DNA from: Lepidodermella squamata
Lineage: Eukaryota > Gastrotricha
DNA length: 64,000 bases
Assembly (NCBI GenBank): GCA_047495785.1
Contig: JBLDXI010000033.1
Location: 806,001 to 870,000 of the forward strand
Reading direction: 5' to 3'
Part shown: positions 33,001 through 45,387 of the stretch, piece by piece
How positions within the stretch are numbered: the first letter of the stretch is position 1
Layout of the letters: the number at the start of each line of letters is the position of its first letter
Translations under genes and position numbers: made by a program
The notes under the pieces: model-generated
Seen by the model: the letters and a program-made list of their open reading frames with translations, nothing else
Database searches by the model: none
Told to the model about the DNA's origin: nothing

Positions 33001-36000
33001 GTTATTGTTCCCTATCGGTTTGGTAGATGGTATCATGTTGGCGTAATGCATGACTTCGCAGGGAGACGATTGACCAACATCGTCTTTGAGGGAGAAATAC
33101 GCGGGGCAGCATCTGATTGTCCTCTACAGCTAGATGCTCCCAGTTTCCGTATCGGCAGTTCGACATTTGCTGGCTCCATCGCTTGCTTTCAAATATACAA
33201 ACACGGCTTGTATGAGCAGCAAATTCAAACAGCTCGGAGGTGCCCGATAACAAATGATCCATCGATGGAGGCTGGGCTGTACAATACGTATGATAGCTTG
33301 CTCAACTACGACCAGCTAGCCGACAACAGCAATATTTACACGGTCAATGGAGCTTCTTTGAATAACACTTATGGCATGCCTTTTCTAAAAAAGCATCATG
33401 TAGCCACGTTAAGTGGAACAGCAGCTTCACGACTTGAGGGGAGCATACCACTCGCGGGAAGTTTTCAAGCTGCGTCCTACACCATAGCAGCTTTTTACTA
33501 CCAAACGCTCTTGTCAAACAACAGGCAATTAGCGTTGTCGAATTCGAGTGCTGGAGGATTGAGGCAGTACACGAACGGGGTCAACAGTTCCGTAGTGCAG
33601 CTGTCGACATCATGCGCCGGACAGCTATCACTTCCCACGACTGGTTTGTTAGCTGCAAACCAATGGCGACATTACGCTGCAGCCCTTGACATCACGGGCA
33701 CAAACGTGAGATTCAAATATTACGTCAATGGCATGATGAGAATATCGCAAAATGTCACTTTGCCCTATTGTCCCGATCCCACCGCTGCTGGGAGAATTTT
33801 CGTTTCCGTGAGTTTATTTCGAAACGTTGAAGTAATCGATTTTTCCATACATTTTAAAGGATAACGGGCCGGATTTAGCATATTATGGGGGCGGAGTAGC
33901 ATTCTTACTTGCATATCAAGCAAATTTAGACCAGCAACTTGTCAACGAAATATATTCGCAGAGCCCGCCTCCATCCAAACGTAACTTTCGGAAAACGCAA
34001 ACATAGCGTTAATAAAATGTCTTTTTCTCAGTCCAAGGTCATATATGTTCGAGGGACTTAAGTTTTGGTGGTCTAATCACTGTCGGGATTTCGTCGTTCA
34101 AGACCATTAATGGCACCGATCGGAACTTCAACAATGCCTATCTGAATAGCGAGGCACCGGCTGGCTGGGTACCCAGTATTGACAGTTCTTCAAACTATAT
34201 TTATTTCAATTTCGGGTTTGATCGAATTATAACTGCAGTGGGCACCCAAGGTGATCCAGAAACGGGCAGATATATCACTCAATTCAGTATCCTGTACTTC
34301 AGTGATTCACGCAGAGGCGGCATATATTACGGAGACAGATACACTGGTGTGACTCGGAAGTTGTTCCGGGGGAATGACGATGCAACAACGGTTGTTTGGA
34401 ACCACTTCCGGCCATTCATCGTCGCAAAAGTCGTTGCGATATATCCAGCAACATGGGCAGCAGCAGGTATAGGTTTGAGAATTTCTTTCAGAGGCTGCAA
34501 CAGTAAGCTTGTTTAGCACTAAACATTAAGGTAAAATGTCAAGGCTTTTCACAGACATATTTTGCAACTTTAATCTTATGGACGAGTTTGTTCAATACTC
34601 GGCGTCTTCGGCAGTTGACAGCGCAAACATTGTACAATCCAGTTATCTCAATTCACCGAATGCGTGGACTGCTTCTCCAAATGATCAGTCGCCTTTCATT
34701 CAGTTTTATTTCATTTATAATAGCGTCACTGTTGTGACTGCAAGTATTGTACAAAGTGGCGTGACGGTCGGTGCTTGGATCCGGAAGTATCACCTCCGCA
34801 TCTCTGTCGATGGCTGGATGAATTGGAGCGGCGTTACATGGCAGAACAACGGTTCGCTGCGAATTTTCGACGGACCAAATAGCACCAATGGCGTCCAGAC
34901 TAATTATATTAAACCTTCAGTGATAGTCAGGGGGATACGACTCTTTGTTGAGGACTATGTAATAGCTGCAACCGGACGGTTTTGGTTCCTTGGATGTAGG
35001 AAATATATGTTTGACCCTGTTCCGCCGTTAGTGGGAATCAGATACTCTTCACAAGGGCCCACCGACACGAAATCGGCTCTTAACCTTTCACTAGCTGTTC
35101 CAGCTTCCGTCAACCTCGGCACTGGGTTCTTGAACAGGAGAGTTTTGATAGTAACATCGCCAATATCAGCCAGATACCTAACTGTGCTGGCTGATCGGCC
35201 TTCCACAGAGTTGACCCTGTGCCAAATATCGATAAGCTACGACAACGGAACTAATTTGGCTGTGATGCAAAAGGTTTTCTCTTCTGCGGACATAACTGCC
35301 GTAACTGCAATAACTGCAATAGCTGCTATAACAAGCACTTCAAAAGTTTACTGGTTTTATGTTGACCTTGGCTTGGCAAGACCTGTTTCCAAAATCCAAC
35401 TCCTTAGAGCTGGCTCTTCAGCAACAAGCTGGCCAGGCTACGATCCAAGCCTTGTTGCGACGGCAGCCTGTTCCCCGACCATTCTAAACATGACTTGTAG
35501 CGGCACGAAGATTATATACCCGCAAATGGCGTATTGGGGCCGCGACTCGTCGTCGCAATGTGGCACCCCAAATGGAGCATGTCCCACTGTTAACAATCCG
35601 AAGCTTCTCGCGACGATCGTAAATGCCTGTATTGAGAAATCAAACTGCTCCATAGTGAATAACGGAACAGTTTTTGGTTCTTACACGGACGATCCCTGCC
35701 CGGGATTCCCCAAATACAGCTCCATCAGCTACGTGTGCATGGAGCGTAAGTTTTAAAATATGAGCGATAATTTCTCAAACTGACATTCATTGAAATGCCT
35801 TTCAGCTGAAGATGTAAATCCGGGTATCGAAGTTCGCGTGGGTGATAACATCGGAAATCTGACTTCAAATGCGATATGTAGTTTTCAATCCCTCGCTAAC
35901 GCTATTTCAATCTTGGGCTCGGTGCATTTCGAACTATATTGCACTCCCCCAATTTCCGGACGATACGTCATAGTTTCAAAACGATGGAGTTCAGCGTTGA

Positions 36001-36026
36001 CGTTCAGCGAAATTCGAGTTTTTTGA
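30014..36026 (+). CDS. Large secreted PAN/F5-8C/LamG/SUEL lectin-like mosaic protein
   Basis: Twelve exons: 30014-30428, 30480-30847, 30899-31061, 31111-31352, 31405-32117, 32173-32525, 32579-32699, 32757-33807, 33860-33980, 34032-34502, 34555-35745, 35806-36026. All phases agree and introns are 49-60 bp; 1809 residues. A signal peptide (about 1-20) is followed by a PAN/apple-like Cys region (to about 130) and two discoidin-type domains (about 140-430; WLKFDMQRF, FIRIIPN). LamG-type domains follow (about 540-1180; FGWWNGST, GRWYHVGVMHD), then further F5/8C-like domains (about 1183-1620). A SUEL-type lectin domain (about 1625-1736) and a fucolectin-like end (GRYVIV..LTFSEIRVF) close it. It probably binds glycans extracellularly. 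In exon 11 an Ile/Thr/Ala simple repeat (about 35300) replaces sequence conserved in the tandem copy. Confidence 0.8.
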
Positions 36027-36230
36027 AATATCTGCAAGCTAGACAGTATATGTGGCTTCAGTTGTTTTATCAAGAGCACCGTAACTTAAGCGATGGTGTT
36101 GAAATAAAACCAGCAATGTGCTAACTGATTATAAAACGATATTAACTTGATGAATAAAGCACCCTATGTCAGTTTTTGCCACTTGAACGAATATAATTTG
36201 ATAGTTTTCGACTATTCATGCTCAAGAAAG

Positions 36231-36330
36231 GCAACTTCTGGACGATATGTCATTGTTTTCAAACACTCTCAAACACCTCAATTCTGACTTAGAGCGAAAT
36301 TCGAGTTTATTGAGCAATATTTCAGATATC
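36231..36330 (+). pseudogene. Relic of the mosaic gene's last exon
   Basis: About 100 bp closely resemble exon 12 of the preceding gene (corresponding to about 35950-36045): CGGACGATACGTC matches TGGACGATATGTC, and GCGAAATTCGAGTTT is shared. Gaps and frameshifts break the frame. It is a leftover of a third tandem copy or of an unequal exchange between the two large genes. Confidence 0.65.
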
Positions 36331-36913
36331 GCTGCGGAAAGTGTGACGGCAATTTGAGATAAAGATTTTGGTTGGTAATTTTTAGCACTATCTTGAACAA
36401 CTTTTTTAAACCTTAAATACCAATAAGTACTCATTTGAAAAACAGTACCTATCATCTCATTTTCCATGATTAATAAAATAAAATATTCGTGGCTCTCATC
36501 AATATTTGTGGCTTTAGGCTTTCAGACTGTCAATCAATTCCAGGGACAGCCTAAAGATCGACCAAGTTATGAAATGCTACACTAGAAACAGGAGCCAATC
36601 GTAGGATTGAACTATAGAGAAGCTATAACTAAAAAACCAACAAACTGCGCAAACACAATGTACTTACAAAAAACTCGATGCTTCAAGGTTAAATGTTATT
36701 AAATTTTCCTGGTGATCAATAAAATCTAGCAGCCGCATTGAGTAATGATTAGCACCCACCTGTCTGCTGTTTATCGACTCTACATTGCGTCAAAGCTAAC
36801 GTTGTCAAGGAAATAAGATTGACAGAAGATGCCTGCCAATCGATCAAATCAGAGAGCTCCTCCTAATCAAAGCTAGTACAGCTTGTTTCATCAGATTTTA
36901 TCTTGATTTGGAA
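36331..36913. other. Intergenic spacer
   Basis: No further homology to the mosaic gene noticed and no other gene supported. Confidence 0.4.
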
Positions 36914-39900
36914 ATGAGAACGACAGGGTTTAGCACTATTCTGTTTATCTTGGAATTAATTCTACCCATAATTTCGGGTGGATCCTTTTTCTCGCGTCTC
37001 ACGTCGAGAAAGGTTCAAACGATGGTTGGCAGCGGACTGCAGGATTTGTCTCCAATAACCGCAAGAACTCTAAATGACGTTGGCGAGGCAAACTCCTGCG
37101 CTGCCTACTGTTCCGGTGAAAAGTCGTGTAAATCAGCTATGTTTCAAATCTCAACGAAAACATGCTCCCTATTGACGGTTCAAGCTTTTGGATCTAAAAT
37201 GGTTGAAACAGTTGATAACAGCAATTTTATTACGTTTTCGCTCGCGGGTAACACTCCTGTGTCTCGCACAAACCAATTTAATGGACGATCGAACAATACT
37301 TATTACTTCGATACTATCAGGCAGTCATCAAATATGGGTATGATAATTCATTTACATTCTAATATTTACCGTAGCGATTTGACTATCAGCTACATGCTGG
37401 AATATGTACTCTCCCACTGCAACATCCCAACCTATTGAGGAACTCGGGGTTAGCGGTAACAGGTTGGGCGATCTGGCTTTCAGTTCGAGTTCGACCACAA
37501 CTGGGGCGAATGCGGCGTTTGGCGATCCGGCTCCAATGGCCATAGGCTCAACTCAATGACCGGATTCTTCTGCTGGCAACCTAACTCTCCGAATTTCGCG
37601 AATGAATGGCTTAAGTTTGACATGCAACGCTTCGTCTGGGTTACGTCGATCAGCTATCGAAGCCGTGGAGCCAATGAATTCTGGCAGTCGATAAGACTCG
37701 AGTATGGCTATGACGATAACAACTACAACCGGTTCAGGCTTAAACAAGGTTTCTTTGACCCTTTTCACCCTATATTCTCACCACTATAAGAAACCTTTGC
37801 GTTTTTCAGATACTAGACACTGCTGCCTTAACGGTACGAGTGGATTTGGACAAGGCTTTTATGACAAAGTTCATTCGCATCATACCGAACGCAAACACTA
37901 ATCCAGCTCAACCTAATCGCTGCATGCAGTTTTCGTTTTCCGGCTGCACGGCTACTTGTACAGGTATAATTCCAGTCTTTTCTCGGTCAGTTCAAAAATC
38001 TTGCTTTTGTCTCGCAGAGCCGCTAGGCATTGGATCGATGAAGCTGTCAAACGCCTTCACGTGGGATCCTTCACCGCAACCGATTTCGTTCCTAGGAGAC
38101 TATCCAAGAACCGCACTCATCGATTTGACTAAGCAGACGCTTGTCAACGCAATCAGTTTGGAGCCTCGAGCCATGTGCACAAGGGAAAGGGTAACGCAGT
38201 TCATTGTGCAGCATCGCGTTTCGAATACAAGCCAGTGGATCGCTGCTGCGGCTGACACCGGTTCAGCGGTGAGAGAATTCTGAATTATTATATGATTGAC
38301 ATTTAGACACCTAATTTGTTGCAAGGTTTTCCCTGGAAACACTGACGCGAACGGAGCAGTGGCGTCATTCTTCCGAAATCGACCAGGAATCTGTTCGGAT
38401 GGCGGGCGATCATTTTTCCGTCTGGATTACTTTCAATTCAATACACCACTAGTCAGAGCTTGCAGTGGGAGATGAATGTGACTCTACCTTTCGACCGTTG
38501 GACTTTCATTGGGTTCACCTTCGACTGCCGTAGTGGCACGGCCAAAGTATACGTCGATGCTTGGCCTAGAGGAGCTAGATACGTTGGCTGCAGCTCGACT
38601 TCGATTCCAACAGGGCCTTAATCGTTGATCGGGAGACGCGGTGCGATTGCAGGGCGACTAGCTTGTTACCAGATCTGCCGACGCCCACTTGATCAAACCG
38701 AAGTCACCGAAGCTTCTCTTTGTCCTTGGCAACGTAAGCGTTTCAGAATCATCACTCTTGAAGAATTGTATTTGAGATGTACTCTCAGCGCCTCAGCCAT
38801 TTGCTCTATACCCTCTAAACTGCATCACAGACGAAATTCTAAGGGGTACACCCACGATAACCCCCATAGGATCACCCTCATGCTCAGCATACGATGCTTA
38901 TCCATCATCGTAAGTGATGAATATTTTTCCCAGTATTAATTGAACCCAAAGATTGATCTTTTTCAAGGTCCTATTCGCTTCCGACATCTGCTGCGTTTGC
39001 CATTGATACATCCGAGTTGGATCTTCAATTTTCCTTCACGATCCTGATGAATGTCATGGCTCCTGCGAATCAAACTGGCATTGTATTCGGCTGGTGGAAT
39101 GGATCGACACCTGTGGCCTATTTCTCCCTATGCCTGCCACCAGCTTGCCAGCCTGGGTTTGTTTTTCGATGCCGTGGGACAACGTTATTTGTTAACACTA
39201 CTGGAGTCAACGTTCCGTTTCGACTTGGCCGTTGGTATCAAGTCGGCGTTATGCATGACTATGGAGCAAGACTGGGTACCAACATCGTTTTTGAGGGTGA
39301 GCTGGTTGGGAAAGCCAGTGTAGATTGCCCTCTGCAACTCGATGCTCCATCATTCCGAGTTGGCAGCTCGAATTTTGCAGGATCAGTAGCTTGCCTGCAA
39401 ATATATAAGCATGGATTAAATGAGCGTCAGATTCAAATTGTGCGTCGCTGCCCTATGATCAACTCGTCGGAGCTAGAGTCTGGACTATATAACACAATGG
39501 ACAATATGCTCAACTACGATCAGCTGGCAGATAATGCCAACTTATACACCTACACGGGTGCCTCCATAACCAACGCATTCAGAATGAGTTTTATGAAAAA
39601 CCATCACGTAGCAACTTTCACTGGAGTCAGGGCGGTTCGGCTGGAAGGCGGGACTCCGGAGGCTGGAACGTATAAAGCAATGTCGTATACGATTGGAGCT
39701 TTCTATTATCAAACAGCAACGGGAAATTGGAGGATGTTTTTCATATCGCAATCATCTGCTGGTTACCTCAAACTCTACACTTTCGAAACTCTTAAACCCC
39801 GGCTCTATTACGCGAGTTCTTGCCAAGGCGAGAAAAATTGGGAGAAATCTGGAATCTCAACGGTTAATGAGTGGCGTCACTACATGCTAGATTTGGAAAC

Positions 39901-42244
39901 AATAGGCATTACGCAAAGGTTCAGGTTTTACGTCAATGGAATTGTTGCGCATGCACATGACGTCACATCTAACTCCTGCCCAAGCCCATCATCGGTTACA
40001 TCAGGGAACATCAACTTTTCAGTAAGTCAAGATTACTATGCCCTGTCTTGGCGGCTTTATTTTTATTATTTCGCGATAGGATGGGAGTCAGGATTGGGCA
40101 TCCATAGCGGGTGGTGTGGCATATTTGTTAGCTTTTCAAACAAGTTTGGGTCAAATGCTTGTCAATGAAATTTACTCTCAAAGCTCAAAGTCCTCCCCCA
40201 TCGCGACGTATGCCCGATTAATAATGAACTTTTGCTTTCAGTCCAAGGTCATGCTTGTAACAATGATTTGCTGTCTAATAGCGACGCTCGTTTTTCTTAC
40301 TCCTTCTTCAAAACAATAAGCGGAATCGCTCGAAACGCCAATCCTTGGTTGAATAGCGACGGTTCGACCGCCAGCTGGATTCCAAATACCGATTCTAACT
40401 CTGAATTCATGCAAATTAACTTCAACGAACCTAGAACGATAACGGCGATAGCCACTCAGGGTGACCAAAGCACAGGGCGCTATATCATCCAATTCAAAAT
40501 TAGTTACACAAACGATCCGAAGTTTTGGATCTCCTTCGCCGATCAATATACGGGTGCTGCAGAAAAAACTTTCACGGGAAATACTGATTCAACAACAGTC
40601 ATTTGGAACTATATCCGTCCATTTGTTGTAGCGAAATACATTAGAATTACCCCGACTTCATGGTCTGGATCTGGTATAGGACTGAAACTGGCTGTTCGAG
40701 GATGCCGCAGTTAGTTTAAATGCAATATTATATCCGTTACAGATTTGGAATATTTTGGGAATAGATGCCTTCATCAGCTCGAATCTCATCGATGATGCGA
40801 CAAGCATTACAGCGTCATCGGCTGTCGACACTCTGAATTTGAATTTGTGTTGTTATCCCAACTCAGCAAACGCTTGGACCGCAACATCCGACGATCCATC
40901 ACCGTTTATTCAATTCTCGTTTACTGACAGCAACAGAATTTTGACAGCGAGCGTTATTCAAGGCGGTGTGACGTCTGGAGCTTGGATTAGAAAATATCAT
41001 CTGAGAATCTCAATGGATGGGACTCTGAATTGGAGAGGCCTGACCTGGCAAAACGGGTCTTTGAGAATATTCGATGGGCCGAATGCGAATAATGGCATTC
41101 AGACTAACTACATTATGCCTTCAGTGTTAGCTGGAGGAATTCGATTGTATGTCGAAGATTTTGTCATCTCGGCATCTGGTCGCTTTTGGTTCTTAGGGTG
41201 TCGTCAGGACATATTTGAGATTCCAAGATCGTATGTTTCTGTTAGAACTGGCAGCACAGCCCCCGCGACGACCCAAGCTGCATTGAACCAACCTTTCATG
41301 GGTGCCAGCCCATCATTGGAGCTTGCAACTGGTCCATTAAATCGAAGACTGATTATCTCACCATCACCGGTCGCTGCTCGTTACATCAGTGTCATAGCTG
41401 ATAGGCCTTATACTGAGTTGGCCCTATGCCAAGTAACTGCGGGCCATGATAACGGCACCAATATGGCCTTCCAGCAAAAAGTGACGTCCTCGCCTGATTT
41501 AAGTGCTAACAACGCTTCGAGTTTGACTGATGGGATTATATTTGGAGCCGGCGCGGTGATTTCTGCAACAAATTCGTGGTTCTACGTTGACCTCGGCGCT
41601 GCGATGCCTGTCACGAAAATTCTGTTACTGGGGATATCAGCGACGACTAACTATCCGTCTTATTCGATCGCTGCGACAACAGTGCAAGCAGGTTGTTCGC
41701 CAACTATTCTCAATTTAACATGTTCAGGAAGTAGGGTGATCTATCCGCAAATGGCTTTTTGGGGTCGCGAATCTTCAACCCACTGCGGCGGAACATCAGG
41801 AGCTTGTCCTTATGTCAACAACCCTAAGCTGTTTTCAACTATCATGGACGCGTGCTATCAGAAGCGAAATTGCTCAGTGGCGAACAATGGTACTGCATTT
41901 GGAAGCTATTCAATCGACCCTTGCCCGAACCTGCCCAAGTCTTCAAGCATAAGCTACGTGTGTATGGAGCGTTAGTTTGAACTTACTACTCATTAATTGA
42001 GACTTGAAAATTCTGCTTTATAGCTGATGATGAAAACGCACGTATCGAAGGACGAGTTGGTGACAATACGGGGAATTTCGCAGCTAATTCACTTTGCAGC
42101 TATCATTCATTCGCTAATTCGGTGACCGTTCTGGCGAATCCAAATTTAGAACTTTACTGCACTCCACCCGTGTTTGGTCGATATGTCATCGTGTACAAAA
42201 GATGGAGTGCAGTCATGACCTTGAGTGAAATTCAGATTTTTTAA
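36914..42244 (+). pseudogene. Broken tandem copy of the mosaic lectin-like gene
   Basis: Exons align one to one with the upstream gene: 36914-37337, 37390-37748, 37810-37963, 38018-38268, 38326-38733, 38789-38909, 38968-40021, 40080-40207, 40242-40709, 40765-41970, 42024-42244. Relative to it there is a 2-bp insertion near 37542 (stop TGA at 37557) and an 11-bp loss near 37727. About 0.72 kb is deleted at 38385, removing the end of F5/8C domain 2 and most of the first LamG domain out of frame. An in-frame TAA lies at 38619, and a frame mismatch sits at the 40207/40242 splice. From 38789 on, exons are otherwise open, with SUEL and fucolectin-like ends intact. Either a young pseudogene, or a gene re-using only the 3' half; assembly error cannot explain all lesions. 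Confidence 0.75.
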
Positions 42245-42345
42245 CGCATTCAAACTCCTCCCTAAAATGTAGCAAATGAGGATTATTTCATTTATTTTGG
42301 TATTATCTTGAGTGAATTTATGATAAAATAAAACAGAGCTATTCC

Positions 42346-43041
42346 TCAGGCAGAACTGACCTCAACCCGAATGCTCTGTCCGGTTGGGACAATTTTTATC
42401 ACCGGAGGAATGTTGAACCGTTGGATCCGCCGCTCACGATTACGCTGCCAGCAATCCGCTAGATGATTCTTGTTAACGCAAATCGCTCGACAGCAGAAAA
42501 CGCCGCTGATGAAGAATAGGGCGATTCCAAATCCCATAAAACTCTCCCCTATCACAAGAGCCCGTTGAAACTGCATTACATCAATGTCGAGACGGGAGCC
42601 TTCGTCTTGCTGATATTCTTGGACTGCTTCACTGAAGTTGTAGCGGGTTTTTACGTTGATATGAATCGCCCACATGCCGAAACAGCTGATTGCGATGAAA
42701 ATCATCCCGAAGATCAACAAACAAGCATCCCCACCGTCGAATTTCGTACTGCTCCAGCTTTTTAAGGGCTTCCATCGTTCTTCGATGACAAATTGATAAG
42801 GCTCGTGGCATAGATCGCAGCAGGGTCGTCCTTGTGCGTTGAGCTTTAATGCAGTTGATATGGCTAGTTCAAGACAAGTTTTATGGGCATAACCGACAGA
42901 TCCTCGGCAAGAGCAGAACCCGGTATAGAGTGAGCTTTCCGGTTGGCTTGTAATCCCGCCTAAACAAATTCGGCATTGACTTTGGTCTTCGGAGTCCTGA
43001 GTTGGGAGATCATTTGACAAAACCTCTAGTGCTTGCGACAT
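42346..43041 (-). CDS. RING-CH (MARCH-like) membrane E3 ligase
   Basis: An intronless 231-residue protein from the ATG at 43041. An N-terminal RING-CH (C4HC3) domain shows CRIC, FCSCRGS, H-x2-C and CDLC. A WKPLKSW linker and two transmembrane helices follow, then a short tail with FNIPPVIKI. MARCH-type proteins transfer ubiquitin to membrane targets and set their surface level; this is family knowledge. It is one of nine such genes in the window, all on the minus strand. It lies tail-to-tail with the lectin-like pseudogene (102 bp between stops). Confidence 0.85.
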   Translation of the reverse strand: MSQALEVLSNDLPTQDSEDQSQCRICLGGITSQPESSLYTGFCSCRGSVGYAHKTCLELAISTALKLNAQGRPCCDLCHEPYQFVIEERWKPLKSWSSTKFDGGDACLLIFGMIFIAISCFGMWAIHINVKTRYNFSEAVQEYQQDEGSRLDIDVMQFQRALVIGESFMGFGIALFFISGVFCCRAICVNKNHLADCWQRNRERRIQRFNIPPVIKIVPTGQSIRVEVSSA

Positions 43042-43254
43042 GAAAGTTTTAAAGCCTGCAGCAGGATGAAAGCTGAATAAACCTATTACGTTCAAGTTAG
43101 CATTGAGGATTTTTTGCTTTCCTACTACATGGAAGAATTTTCTCGTGTTTGAAGGTGTTTAGCGTAGTTTTTTTTGCTTTTTCATCGAGATGATGCTAGA
43201 CATGGCAGTAATAGGGAAAACAAAAGAAATTAGTCATATTATTGGCAATTTTAT

Positions 43255-43878
43255 TCATGCAATCTCATTCTTATCAGACGATTTAAAATGAGTGATCTCT
43301 ATGGCTTGATTCATCCTGCAAAATTCTCCGATAAAATTCTTGGTAATGAAAATAGTATGAATGCAAAATAGGCCAATAGTTATGAAAATAGCTATGCTGA
43401 GGCCCATGAAACTTTCACAGACCTGCAGCGCGTAATTAAAATTCAAAAATTCGTCGTAGTCTTCCGATGATTGCTGATGCATCATAGCCAGTTGCCGCAT
43501 GAATCTCAATCGCGATTTTATGTGCAAATTCACGGACCAAATTCCGACTATGGCCAGGCCTATTACACCGAGTGAAAACAGGAACAGGCACATGTCGCCA
43601 CTTCCTAAATTCGGTACCACCCATTGCCGTAATGGCTTCCATCGCCATCTCACCTCGAATTGATAGGGCTGTTTGCAAATATCGCATATTAGTTCGGCAT
43701 CTGTTGTTTGACAGGTTGAAATAGCTCTTTCGAGACATGGTCGATGAGCAAAGCCGATGGAGCCTCGGCAAGAACAAAATCCAGTTTGTAAGGAGTAACC
43801 AGGCTGTTCTAACATTAAGCAAATTCTGCAGTGATTGTCCGACTCATTATCATGATACAAGTTTTGAGCTGAAATCAT
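43255..43878 (-). CDS. RING-CH (MARCH-like) membrane E3 ligase
   Basis: A 207-residue intronless protein. RING-CH: CRIC, FCSCRGS, H-x2-C, CDIC; linker WKPLRQW; two membrane helices (about 93-113 and 155-178) separated by about 45 residues of lumenal sequence. The C-terminal tail (ITHFKSSDKNEIA) lacks the PPV motif found in most paralogues. A TATA box lies 81 bp upstream of the start. It is the closest neighbour of 42346, with similar spacing of helices. Confidence 0.85.
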   Translation of the reverse strand: MISAQNLYHDNESDNHCRICLMLEQPGYSLQTGFCSCRGSIGFAHRPCLERAISTCQTTDAELICDICKQPYQFEVRWRWKPLRQWVVPNLGSGDMCLFLFSLGVIGLAIVGIWSVNLHIKSRLRFMRQLAMMHQQSSEDYDEFLNFNYALQVCESFMGLSIAIFITIGLFCIHTIFITKNFIGEFCRMNQAIEITHFKSSDKNEIA

Positions 43879-43958
43879 GATATTTGTTGACAGAATGTTG
43901 AAAACTCAAGACTGGGCGACAAACTCGACAGACACAGCCCACTACATAGCATTCTCTG

Positions 43959-43967
43959 TTTTATATA
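43959..43967 (-). promoter_or_regulatory. TATA box (TATATAAAA on minus)
   Basis: Lies 81 bp upstream of the RING-CH ATG at 43878, the usual spacing in this window. Confidence 0.55.
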
Positions 43968-44229
43968 GAAAAAATGACCACTTTTTTAGCGTTTACCTTG
44001 AGCACTTTTTCATTGACGATGGCAAAATGTACCGGGCTATAGCGCTAAGTAATGGTCAAATAAACGCATAAAAACTAACGTGAGGACCAGGTGCATAAAA
44101 ATGTGAAATTATATTATTGGGCAAAAATATCGCGCGTTATTGATATAAAATACCGCATAAATTATAATTTTTATTGCAAAAAACGTGTAAAAAATCATTT
44201 CATTATAATGAAAAATCACAAATTTTGCG
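43968..44229. other. Shared 5' region of divergent genes
   Basis: AT-rich region between the minus-strand RING-CH gene and the plus-strand gene at 44230. No other feature seen. Confidence 0.45.
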
Positions 44230-45251
44230 ATGAAAATTGTTCATGTATTTGTTCTGGGATACTTCGTCATTCCGGGTAAATTCCTCATTTAAAAGAGATT
44301 TAATTTTAATTTTCTGGCTTTACAGCAGTTATCAAAGCATTTTGGTTCCTGAGGACGAGTCTCATCATGCAGGTTCAATTTGACAAAGCAAGTGGGATGA
44401 GAGACGCAATATGTGGGCTAAATCCGATCAATGTAAACAATAGAAGCCAAGTTTCAAAAGACCCTGGTCCGATGGGGAAGCGCGGGACGGCCTATATCAA
44501 CCCCGGCAGCTCAGCCGCACTGGGAACCTACCAATATCTACCGCTTCAAAGCGGCTTTTCGATATCAGTAATCTACAGCAGCTTCAGCCCATTGAGCGGC
44601 ATTCTCGACGTTGAATTCGACAACGCGTACTTATCCCTCTACATCGACACGGATAGAAACTTCGTTAAAACGGACACGTCCAGCTATTTGTGGCTGCAAT
44701 ACTGGTCGAAAAGAGGAGAGGGGAATTTCCTGACTGCGCAGACCTTCAAATTTGAGGAAGGTGATTTCACGCTGATAGTAATCACATATTCAAGAGAGGA
44801 TCAAAGGCTGCGAGCGTCGGTCTTCTCAGATTTTCGAAAAAATGATGATTATAAATCCATGTTTTTCGGCGGAATTGATTTCACGATTAATCCCGGTCAA
44901 ACCAAAGTGCCGATAACTGTTGGTAGAGCAGTTGTCCGCGGCATGCCACCGAATACATCTTACACGTATTACATGAATGAAGACGATGCGATTTCTTGTC
45001 TGGCAGTGTATGATGCGCCAATTGCGGATGAATTTATCAAGCAGATTCCTACTACGTGTGGAGAGGAGAAGCCACCGCCGAAATCGGTATCTAACTGCGA
45101 TAGGTTGCCGGCTAAAGTCATCACAACAACCCCGGTTCCGACAACGGTAACGCGCCGTGTTAACCCAGTTGAAACAATTAATAGTTCAGCAAGACTTACT
45201 GCTGGTCTTATTGAATTAATGATTATTTTTGCATTCATTCAAAACCTGTGA
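44230..45251 (+). CDS. Secreted, GPI-type LamG-like protein (two exons)
   Basis: Exons are 44230-44275 and 44326-45251 (50-bp phase-1 intron); 323 residues. The first exon encodes most of the signal peptide (MKIVHVFVLGYFVIPG). The body is a single concanavalin/LamG-like beta-sandwich (LPLQSGFSISVIYSSFSPLSG..ITVGRAVVRG) with cysteines near its ends. A Thr/Pro-rich stalk (TTTPVPTTVTRR) and a C-terminal hydrophobic segment (AGLIELMIIFAFI) follow, typical of GPI-anchor signals. An internal ATG at 44367 would lose the signal peptide. Ligand unknown. Confidence 0.7.
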
Positions 45252-45387
45252 AAAAAAATCTTTAAACCTACATACTGCAATGAGTAAGTGGAACCGCTAA
45301 ATAAATTTTAATTCTATTTTCAATAATTAGCAGTTTTATCGTTGGAAATCATTTTTCTGTAATATGCAATATGCATTTTGGGAATGT

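Noticed and set aside
37390-37560. A hidden intron that would explain the frameshift at 37542
   Set aside because: ATAG occurs near 37545 as a possible acceptor, but no GT donor precedes it within the conserved stretch, so a 2-bp insertion is the simpler reading.
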